This document shows, piece by piece, positions 1-5,671 of a stretch of DNA of 11,612 nucleotides. The first letter of the stretch is position 1. Every line of letters begins with the position of its first letter. The translations under genes and the position numbers were made by a program. The notes beneath the pieces are model-generated. The model was not told the DNA's origin. It saw only the letters and a list, made by a program, of their open reading frames with translations, and did not search any database. The DNA comes from Hyphomicrobiales bacterium. Its GTDB lineage: Bacteria; Pseudomonadota; Alphaproteobacteria; Rhizobiales; GCA-2746425. The DNA lies in contig NVXB01000007.1 of NCBI GenBank assembly GCA_002746425.1, forward strand, positions 9,202 to 20,813, given 5' to 3'.

Positions 1-2201
1 CCAAGGTTACATCCTGTTTCGGCAACCTCAATGGCATTCTTGAAGCCATCAATCCGTCCCATATCAGTCGCCTTGAGTGCTCTCTTGCGTATCAATACAG
101 CAGCGTTGAGGCAGGCATATTCATCCTTTAAATCGCATCCCTTGATCATCCAGTTTTCTGCTTGCGCAAAATCCTGTGTTTCGCCGTTACCACTCCAGAA
201 CATGTTGCCGCGCCGGTCGCAGCCATAGCCGACACCGGCCTCACACATTTTGGTGCTGAGTATTTTTAGGCTTACACATGAGTCAGCATGATCTTGGTCA
301 CAAAGACCATCATATAGCCCCAGCGCTTCGTCCCATTCTTTAGTAGGCGCACGAGAACCTTCATGCAAAGCATTGGCCAGTTTCAGGCATTCCTTGGGGT
401 AAGCCTTACCGCCTTCACAATTCAAGCGCCAAACCGTTAGATTGAATCCCCGTACGTTGGCTTTATCAATACGGCAACTTTTTTTATGCCCCGCTTTACA
501 GGCAGGTTTGACAGCGGAACGTAGCTCAGCACAGCCATAGGGGTTCTTGTCAATATTGCAGGCGCGCTCAAAAATATCGATGGCAACATCGCGGTATTTG
601 GGGTTTTTTGCCCAGTTTACATAGTTGGTCAGAATCTTTGCATGTTCCAGACAATCGCTGGCACTCCCTGAAGTGCATCCGCGTTTGACAATGCGCGGCC
701 TGACATATTTCTGGCGCAGTTTTCCTTCGCTTAGAATTTCTGGAACCAATGGCTCCACGTAATACGAAATCTCATAAAGGCTGCCTTCATGGTCATTTGA
801 AATCAGAATGTTGTTAAATTCCTGGCGTTTATTGCCCCGGATCATTTTGAGAAAAGGACGGATTTTTTTCCAAGGATACCAATCCGCCTGGCCCATATAA
901 TCATCATCGCTGGCGTAATCATATTCGAAGAGCTGGATGCTAAGGCCATCAATTGCTGTAAAAATGAACTCCTTATTGACCGACCGTGTCTGTTGGGACT
1001 TCATGGAGCGGCCCTCAGAGCGTCCGCCATTTGGCCAAATTGAAGTTCCATTTACAAGGATGTCAACCGAGTCCGGGCTTGAGGGGTATATCTTGTTAAA
1101 AATGGCTTCGCTGGATAGCGCATTTAGCATGTCATTGGCTGCAAGCAATGTTTTGGAGGAGTCTGACATATTGCTTTGCCCACTCCCTGAACTCAATTGA
1201 CTAGCTGCATATTCCTGCAGCTTACCCTTGGGATCACCTGCCAAGTTGTTGCCAGCTTGCAGGGCCAAATTCTTAGGTATTTTTCGTATTTTTTTCTTAA
1301 TGGCGGCTTTTGCTGCAGCGACAACGGCATCTCGGCTGACAGCCCGCAGGCCGCCTTTCAATGCAGCCTTTGCCCCAGCCTTACCTGCAGCGCTGGCCCC
1401 GCCCGAGGCAATGCCCATACCAATATCAATCGCCAGATCAATGCCCGCAAACAACACTTTTGTCGCGCCGTCCTGGCCCGTTGATGTTTTGATTGCTTTT
1501 ATTGAGGTGATGGTCACTTTGAAAAGACCATCAAGGCTCGTGGACATGTTGGACTTGCTCGGATTGCCTGATAGTTCTCGCAACTGTTTCTCAAATGCCG
1601 TTGCATCAGATCCCCTGGCGCGCCAAATCGCAGCGTTGCTTTTGCTGCGTGCGCTTTCCCATACGCCAACATTGCCGTTTGAGGCGGTAAGAAGGGCATT
1701 ACTTCCCTTGTTGTAGATGCGCATTTTCCGGCCAAAAAGTGCTTGTCCGTCATTGGGTATGTCGTCAGTTCGCACACCTGAGGGGTGCGTTGAATATTCA
1801 AATCGCCATTTCATATTGTCATGGCCGCTACCGGATTTGCCCCAGTTTGACACATTCTGATCGTTACCGTCCTTTGTCAGGAAAAGGCCCGTTTTCAGAT
1901 TGATGATAAACCAGAAATCACCGCCCGCAGGCTGAAGAACCCAATCGTAACCTTGCCCCCGTGGGGCCGTAAGCAAACCAGTGTCCGCCTCTACATTGCG
2001 CTTGTCATCTCGCGATGCCCGATAGCCCTGGCGCAGGAAACCGCCGGATGCTTCGTTACGAATGGTGATGATTTTGCCATCAAGCGACTGATGGATGGCA
2101 GGGTCACGCCCCGACTCTATCCAGTCATTTGCATGCCCAGTGAAAGCGAGCATGGTGGTGACAATAAGTGCAGTCACGAGTGTCTGAATAGGATTTCGCA
2201 A
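1..2201 (-). CDS. Secreted multidomain protein: beta-trefoil-like, C2-like and Cys-rich Sel1/Hcp-like repeats (C-terminus off the left edge)
   Basis: The frame is open on the minus strand from an in-frame stop at 2244-2246 to the window edge, giving 733 codons with no stop. I chose the TTG at 2199-2201: GGGGAGGG lies just upstream, and only this start gives a full signal peptide (MRNPIQTLVTALIVTTMLAF..., cut after GHA at residue 24). The first ATG, at residue 17, would destroy the signal. Visible regions are: residues 43-196, Trp/Gly-rich repeats like a beta-trefoil/ricin fold (IRNEASGGFL, INLKTGLFLTKDG); 247-305, Gly/Ala-rich and hydrophobic, ending in the cationic KKKIRKIPK; 378-485, C2-like (DILVNGT, FEYDYASDDDYMGQ); and from 509 on, paired cysteines mostly spaced C-x7-C, as in Sel1/Hcp (Helicobacter cysteine-rich protein) repeats. 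The protein is probably exported, with disulfides formed in the periplasm or outside. Its function is not known. The domain names are judged by eye; the frame itself is secure. Confidence 0.85.
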   Translation of the reverse strand, partial: MRNPIQTLVTALIVTTMLAFTGHANDWIESGRDPAIHQSLDGKIITIRNEASGGFLRQGYRASRDDKRNVEADTGLLTAPRGQGYDWVLQPAGGDFWFIINLKTGLFLTKDGNDQNVSNWGKSGSGHDNMKWRFEYSTHPSGVRTDDIPNDGQALFGRKMRIYNKGSNALLTASNGNVGVWESARSKSNAAIWRARGSDATAFEKQLRELSGNPSKSNMSTSLDGLFKVTITSIKAIKTSTGQDGATKVLFAGIDLAIDIGMGIASGGASAAGKAGAKAALKGGLRAVSRDAVVAAAKAAIKKKIRKIPKNLALQAGNNLAGDPKGKLQEYAASQLSSGSGQSNMSDSSKTLLAANDMLNALSSEAIFNKIYPSSPDSVDILVNGTSIWPNGGRSEGRSMKSQQTRSVNKEFIFTAIDGLSIQLFEYDYASDDDYMGQADWYPWKKIRPFLKMIRGNKRQEFNNILISNDHEGSLYEISYYVEPLVPEILSEGKLRQKYVRPRIVKRGCTSGSASDCLEHAKILTNYVNWAKNPKYRDVAIDIFERACNIDKNPYGCAELRSAVKPACKAGHKKSCRIDKANVRGFNLTVWRLNCEGGKAYPKECLKLANALHEGSRAPTKEWDEALGLYDGLCDQDHADSCVSLKILSTKMCEAGVGYGCDRRGNMFWSGNGETQDFAQAENWMIKGCDLKDEYACLNAAVLIRKRALKATDMGRIDGFKNAIEVAETGCNL

Positions 2202-2520
2202 ATTACCCTCCCCGGTAATAGTGCTAATAGTAAAAACACGTAATTACGAATTATGCGAGATGTTTGCGCTAAATAAGGCAGCCACTTTTTCGAGAGTTCT
2301 GACTTAATGTTTTTGGTTTGAAACGCTGTAAGTAAGTAATACGCCTCAGAGTTCGCCTAGAAACGCGTTCAATGACTTGAAAGCCTTGCAATCCGTCGGG
2401 TTATTATTTTGATATGTGCGATCAATAACCAAATTTTAGCTGAGCGGGTTGATTCCACCCAATCCTTTGCCAATCTGCGGCACTCTCTCAGCCAAACGCT
2501 AATCGCGTTTATCAAAGAAT
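2202..2520. other. Non-coding stretch upstream of the secreted protein gene
   Basis: No convincing gene lies here. The short frames that cross it (2409-2690 plus, 2369-2569 minus) lack family resemblance and run into the pirin terminator or pirin coding sequence. Two small perfect inverted repeats are visible: TTCAA-N4-TTGAA at 2368-2381 and AAACGC-N5-GCGTTT at 2494-2510. The promoter of the minus-strand gene starting at 2201 must lie here or further upstream. A minus-strand CATAAT about 50 bp before the TTG is a possible -10, but no good -35 accompanies it. I see no tRNA. Confidence 0.5.
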
Positions 2521-2549
2521 TAAAAAGGGCGACCCGAGGGCCGCCCTTT
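2521..2549 (-). terminator. Rho-independent terminator of the pirin gene
   Basis: Arms AAAGGGCG (2524-2531) and CGCCCTTT (2542-2549) form a perfect 8-bp stem around a 10-nt loop that can pair further (CCC with GGG). Read on the minus strand, the stem ends in a run of five T, 33 nt after the pirin stop codon. Confidence 0.85.
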
Positions 2550-2581
2550 CTGTTTGGGAAAGTTTCCAAACCTCTATCTTA

Positions 2582-3319
2582 TCAGTCTTCTAGCAAAGCC
2601 AGATCAAACAGCAGCACATTAGCGTTGTGGCCGTTGGTTAAGTTGATTTCACCGCCATTTATAGCAATGCCATCTCCTGCTGAAACCTGAACATCGTTGA
2701 TGCTCAATGAACCTTCGGCAACTTGAATCCAGACCTTGCGGCCGTTTTCTGCCGTATAACTGATCTGTTCTGCGCCATTCAGCAAAGCTACGAATACCAG
2801 TGCGTCTTGCTGAACGCGGATCGAGCCATTACGCCCATCTGGCGAGAGGATAAGCGCAAGCTTTCCGCGTCTGTCCAGATCACTCGCCGCAAGTGTTTCG
2901 TAGCGTGGTGTCACGCCCTTTTCGTTGGGGATCAGCCATACTTGCAGGAAATGCACCGGATCGCTTTGCGAGGGGTTGAACTCGCTGTGCGACACGCCGC
3001 TGCCGGTGCTCATATATTGAATGCCGCCTTTTGTGACGGTGGAGCCATTGCCCAACGTGTCTTCGTGCTTTAGCGAGCCTTCCAACACATAGGAGAAAAT
3101 GTCGAAATCACGATGGGGATGGGTGGGAAACCCGCCACCAGGCGCAACTCGGTCATCATTGATCACGCGCAGGGATTCATAATGTACATGGTCTGGATCA
3201 TTGTAGCCCGCAAACGAAAAACTGTGTGCGCTCTTTAGCCAGCCATGGTCGGCGTGGCCACGATCAGCCGCTTTGCGAATGATCATTTGTGGCGCAGTTC
3301 TGTTTTCAGAAGTTGTCAT
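2582..3319 (-). CDS. Pirin family protein (YhhW-type, possible quercetin 2,3-dioxygenase)
   Basis: The 245-residue protein is a bicupin of the pirin family. It closely follows E. coli YhhW: IRKAADRGHADHGWL at the start, then RVINDDRVAPGGGFPTHPHRD, VLEGSLKHEDTLGN and GVSHSEFNP. The metal ligands expected of the family are all present as His67, His69, His111 and Glu113, so the N-terminal cupin should bind a metal. YhhW itself has quercetinase activity in vitro; the physiological substrate is generally unknown, so I do not assign one. The ATG at 3319 has a GGAGA ribosome site about 7 nt upstream. Met12 would match the start of the E. coli protein and is the alternative. The gene is monocistronic: it is divergent from speB across 181 bp that contain an inverted repeat, and is closed by its own terminator. 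Confidence 0.93.
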   Translation of the reverse strand: MTTSENRTAPQMIIRKAADRGHADHGWLKSAHSFSFAGYNDPDHVHYESLRVINDDRVAPGGGFPTHPHRDFDIFSYVLEGSLKHEDTLGNGSTVTKGGIQYMSTGSGVSHSEFNPSQSDPVHFLQVWLIPNEKGVTPRYETLAASDLDRRGKLALILSPDGRNGSIRVQQDALVFVALLNGAEQISYTAENGRKVWIQVAEGSLSINDVQVSAGDGIAINGGEINLTNGHNANVLLFDLALLED

Positions 3320-3403
3320 GGTCTTTCTCCAGCTTGTTCATTGTTGTTGGATTGGAGATGGGGCTTTTCTGTATTTGCGGAATAGTGCCTAATGTATCTG
3401 TAC

Positions 3404-3422
3404 TGTTCATATATGGTGAACA
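3404..3422. promoter_or_regulatory. Inverted repeat TGTTCA-N7-TGAACA, candidate operator
   Basis: A perfect 6-bp dyad with a 7-bp centre sits almost midway between the divergent pirin and speB starts (94 and 88 bp from its centre). A further single TGTTCA copy is at 3335-3340, near the pirin start. The size and symmetry suit a dimeric repressor or activator, but no regulator gene is in the window and the factor is unknown. No confident -10/-35 pair was found for either gene. Confidence 0.4.
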
Positions 3423-3500
3423 ATGTGCTTTCGAAGAGTGGTTGAGATACAACAATAACTCTGCCATCGTGCAGCGTGTTTTTCAAATTATGCGACCGTT

Positions 3501-4475
3501 ATGAAACAATCATCTGATCCTACAAAGCCGCGCCCCACGGACAATGCCTTTGCGGGCGAGTCTCTTAAAGGGGGTAGCGAGGAGCCGACTTATAGCGGGG
3601 CCTTGTCGTTTATGCGTCGGCGCTATACGCGCGATTTATCGCAGGCCGATGTGGCTGTTTGGGGCATTCCTTTTGATGCGGCAACATCAAACCGGCCTGG
3701 TGCGCGGTTTGGTCCGCAGGGTATTCGTCGTGCTTCCGTGATTTTTGATGGTGATCCGCAATACCCTTGGGGGCTGGATATTTTTGCCCAGCTCGCCGTG
3801 ATTGATTATGGCGATTGCAGTTTTGATTATGGCTTGCCTGCCGATATTGCCAAATGCATCAAGGCGCAGGCCTCTCATATTCTGGAGAGCGACACGCATC
3901 TGTTCTCCATGGGCGGGGACCATTTTGTGACCTACCCATTGTTGCAGGCCCATGCCGAGAAATATGGGCCCCTGGCGTTGCTGCAATTTGATGCCCATCA
4001 GGATACCTGGGATGATGACGGGAAGCGGGTTGATCATGGCACATTTGTCAGCCGTGCCGTGGAGGAGGGGCTGATTGATCCGGGTAAAAGCCTGCAAATT
4101 GGCATTCGTACCCATGCGCCCAAAACTTGCGGTATTGAGATTATCGATGCGCTGAGCGCGCACAACATGTCCGCATCTGATTTGGCAGCACGTATTGCCG
4201 CGCGCACTGGCGGGCGTAATGTTTACATGACGTTTGATATTGATTGCCTCGATCCAGCCTTTGCCCCGGGCACAGGCACGCCGGTTTCTGGCGGGTTTTC
4301 AAGTGCGCAAATCATGGCGATTTTTCAGCTTTTAACGGATATAGAATTTGTCGGCGGTGATGTGGTGGAGGTGGCCCCCGCTTATGACCATGCCGATATT
4401 ACAAGCATTGCGGCGGCCACTGTTGCACAGATGTATATGGGCCTGCTGGCAACACGGCGTGCAAAAGGGCTCTGA
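3501..4475 (+). CDS. speB: Agmatinase-family ureohydrolase
   Basis: This 324-residue enzyme belongs to the arginase/agmatinase fold, which uses two Mn ions to hydrolyse a guanidino group and release urea. For agmatinase the other product is putrescine. The metal ligands are complete: His141 (GGDH), Asp164, His166 and Asp168 (DAHQD), and Asp246 and Asp248 (DIDCLD). DPAFAPGTGTPVSGG and DVVEVAPAYD follow, the latter with Glu290, as in E. coli SpeB. PFDAATSNRPGARFGP is the usual N-terminal signature. The length is slightly over E. coli SpeB because of an N-terminal extension. The ATG has no clear Shine-Dalgarno sequence, but residues from about 30 on look like the family, so the start cannot be far off. 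Related enzymes act on guanidinobutyrate, guanidinopropionate or guanidine, so the substrate is inferred. The stop codon lies inside a terminator stem. Confidence 0.9.
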   Translation: MKQSSDPTKPRPTDNAFAGESLKGGSEEPTYSGALSFMRRRYTRDLSQADVAVWGIPFDAATSNRPGARFGPQGIRRASVIFDGDPQYPWGLDIFAQLAVIDYGDCSFDYGLPADIAKCIKAQASHILESDTHLFSMGGDHFVTYPLLQAHAEKYGPLALLQFDAHQDTWDDDGKRVDHGTFVSRAVEEGLIDPGKSLQIGIRTHAPKTCGIEIIDALSAHNMSASDLAARIAARTGGRNVYMTFDIDCLDPAFAPGTGTPVSGGFSSAQIMAIFQLLTDIEFVGGDVVEVAPAYDHADITSIAAATVAQMYMGLLATRRAKGL

Positions 4476-4489
4476 GGTTCAGAGCCCTT
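4463..4489. terminator. Bidirectional terminator between speB and csgH
   Basis: GGGCTCTGA (4467-4475) and TCAGAGCCC (4479-4487) form a perfect 9-bp stem with a 3-nt loop, extended to 11 bp by flanking A-T pairs. The speB TGA is the last three bases of the left arm. The T-run is better on the minus strand (TTTT at 4466-4463) than on the plus strand (TTCATT), so it should end csgH transcription well and speB transcription at least partly. Confidence 0.8.
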
Positions 4490-4506
4490 CATTGTGAAAG
4501 CCTATA

Positions 4507-4896
4507 TTAAATAGCACCGCCGATACGCTCGGCGCAGGTAAAGCTGACACCATTGACGGTCACATCAAGCTTGGCCTCATAGATCACTCCACTGTTGAGC
4601 ATCATGCGGCCAAGAGTGGCTGGCTGGCCCGGTGATGCGGTAAAATTGTTACCCTGCGAGATGTTGGTCGAGCCACCACCGCCTGTGCTTTTAAGCTTAA
4701 AGCGATACGTACCCTGAATGGCTGTATCGGCATGAACCAGATTTTCCAGCATGATCATGCCGCCCATATCACTGGCTTTGATTTCGCAATACATGGCATC
4801 ATTCTTTGTACTGAAGGCGGATGAGGCGCAGCCGATGGTAGCCGCGCTGAGGGCGATGATGGTGGCCAATTTGGCACCGGTAAAAGACGTGATCAT
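4507..4896 (-). CDS. csgH: Curli assembly / amyloid-inhibitor protein CsgH
   Basis: This 129-residue exported protein resembles the CsgH domain of alphaproteobacterial curli loci, the counterpart of enterobacterial CsgC. That is a small periplasmic Ig-like beta-sandwich which keeps curlin from polymerising before secretion. Seen in the sequence: a signal peptide over residues 1-28, a mature part beginning AMYCEIKAS, the glycine-rich loop KSTGGGGSTNISQG (69-82), and a C-terminal strand ending SFTCAERI. Cys37 and Cys121 lie in the predicted first and last strands and may form a disulfide. Cys23 (TIGC) is only a poor lipobox, so I favour a soluble periplasmic protein. AAGGAG at 4904-4909 is a strong ribosome site 7 nt before the ATG. 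The gene lies 83 bp downstream of the curlin gene on the same strand, so the two probably share a transcript and a job. Confidence 0.82.
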   Translation of the reverse strand: MITSFTGAKLATIIALSAATIGCASSAFSTKNDAMYCEIKASDMGGMIMLENLVHADTAIQGTYRFKLKSTGGGGSTNISQGNNFTASPGQPATLGRMMLNSGVIYEAKLDVTVNGVSFTCAERIGGAI

Positions 4897-4930
4897 AAGA
4901 ATTCTCCTTAAACAGTGTTTTGGGGAATAG

Positions 4931-4965
4931 GAGAATTGGCCAGGTGGGAGGCCCCGGCCATTCTC
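4931..4965 (-). other. Intercistronic RNA hairpin between curlin gene and csgH
   Basis: GAGAATTGGCC (4931-4941) pairs with GGCCATTCTC (4956-4965) as a 10-bp stem with one bulged base around a 14-nt loop. No T-run follows on the minus strand, so it is unlikely to be a simple terminator. It may protect the 3' end of the upstream curlin message or act as a partial stop, letting the fibre subunit be made in excess over the chaperone. That role is inference. Confidence 0.5.
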
Positions 4966-4979
4966 ATTAAATTGTCTGC

Positions 4980-5411
4980 TTATGGGCAGGACTGCACGAA
5001 AGCTGCTGTGTTGCCGCTGCCGGTCTGCGAAATCGCGGCGTTACAGTTGTTGCCCTGCTGAGTGCCAGCGGCCACGTTGCCGTTACCGTCCTGGCTGAGG
5101 AAGAAATTGTGGTTGTTGCCAACCTGGCCAACGCCGCCCTGATTGCCATTGCCTGCCTGCCAGATTTCAGCGCCATTGTTAAAGCCGGACTGACCTGCTG
5201 CTGCCACGTTTCCGTTACCGAACTGCTGGGCTAAAACACCGTTGCCGCCGCCATTCTGGAACACACCGATAAGGTTGTTAATGCCAACCTGGCCACCACC
5301 GGCAGCGTTACCAATGCCGAACTGCTCGATGGAAATACCGTTTGCCATAACCGGTGCGGAAAAGGCTGTTGTGAGGGCGATTGTTGCGGCGATGAGGACT
5401 GAGCGTTTCAT
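4980..5411 (-). CDS. Curlin repeat protein (CsgA/CsgB-type amyloid fibre subunit)
   Basis: The 143-residue protein has a clear signal peptide (MKRSVLIAATIALTTAFSAPVMA, cut after residue 23). All of the mature part is curlin repeat. The unit is 11 residues with Gln at position 6, Gly usually at 8 and Asn usually at 11 (IEQFGIGN, IWQAGNGN, LSQDGNGN, ISQTGSGN). Paired units run 25-46, 47-68, 80-101, 102-123 and 124-143, with a lone unit at 69-79, eleven half-units in all. Each Gln/Asn ladder stacks in the cross-beta amyloid. Cys123 and Cys142 in the last turns are uncommon for curlins. I cannot tell major subunit (CsgA) from nucleator (CsgB), so I give no symbol. AGGAG at 5419-5423 sits 7 nt before the ATG. 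csgH follows downstream. The exporter genes csgG, csgE and csgF are not in the window. Confidence 0.9.
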   Translation of the reverse strand: MKRSVLIAATIALTTAFSAPVMANGISIEQFGIGNAAGGGQVGINNLIGVFQNGGGNGVLAQQFGNGNVAAAGQSGFNNGAEIWQAGNGNQGGVGQVGNNHNFFLSQDGNGNVAAGTQQGNNCNAAISQTGSGNTAAFVQSCP

Positions 5412-5462
5412 GGTTTCTCTCCTAAAGAGTGTGTTGTTTTGGTTTTGCTGAACATCGTTTGT

Positions 5463-5476
5463 TTGACGTTGATCAA
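5463..5476. promoter_or_regulatory. FNR/CRP-family-like box upstream of the curlin gene
   Basis: TTGACGTTGATCAA fits the TTGA-N6-TCAA core used by FNR/FixK/FnrL-type regulators; on the minus strand it reads TTGATCAACGTCAA. It lies 52-65 bp upstream of the curlin ATG. If activating, it would imply oxygen- or redox-linked control of fibre production. No well-placed -10 was seen downstream, so the site may be accidental or repressive. Confidence 0.4.
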
Positions 5477-5504
5477 GGTTTAGGGGAGCGCGGCGGAACC
5501 ATTG

Positions 5505-5532
5505 CTGAACTGGCCGTTCAGAATGCGTTCAG
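5505..5532. repeat. Three GTTCAG half-sites at 11-bp spacing
   Basis: CTGAAC at 5505-5510 is an inverted copy of GTTCAG, which occurs at 5516-5521 and 5527-5532. The first two form a perfect dyad with a 5-bp centre. The last two are direct repeats (CGTTCAGA twice, 11 bp apart). One more CTGAAC lies at 5448-5453. One-turn phasing suggests a protein binding one face of the helix between the divergent curlin and argC genes. Confidence 0.5.
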
Positions 5533-5671
5533 ATAGGTGGGAACGGCTGAATACAGCCAACTAAGATGATACAAAAACTGAAAAACAATTTGAAATCTCT
5601 CTAGCTGATTGCGTTTCACCACCAATAGCTCTATCTGCAACACTCAATTTTCAGGCTAAGTGAGTAGGGTC

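Noticed and set aside
1228..1716. 162-codon plus-strand frame rich in Ala/Pro/Leu
   Set aside because: It lies wholly inside the long minus-strand secreted protein gene, has biased composition typical of an antisense frame, and has no ribosome site or family resemblance.
2441..2457. T-arm-like GGGT-TGATTCC-ACCC, possible tRNA
   Set aside because: The stem is only 4 bp, and no acceptor, anticodon or D-arm could be matched around it.
2369..2569. 66-codon minus-strand frame between pirin and the secreted protein gene
   Set aside because: Its start is within 15 bp of the pirin stop, and its early codons are the pirin terminator stem, so it would be read from a structured RNA. It has no family resemblance.
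3687..4163. 158-codon minus-strand frame in speB
   Set aside because: It is antisense to the metal-binding core of speB and has no independent support.
5560..5600. TATCAT as a -10 for the curlin gene on the minus strand
   Set aside because: No acceptable -35 lies 16-18 bp upstream, and it would place all the GTTCAG repeats inside a long leader. Not strong enough to list.
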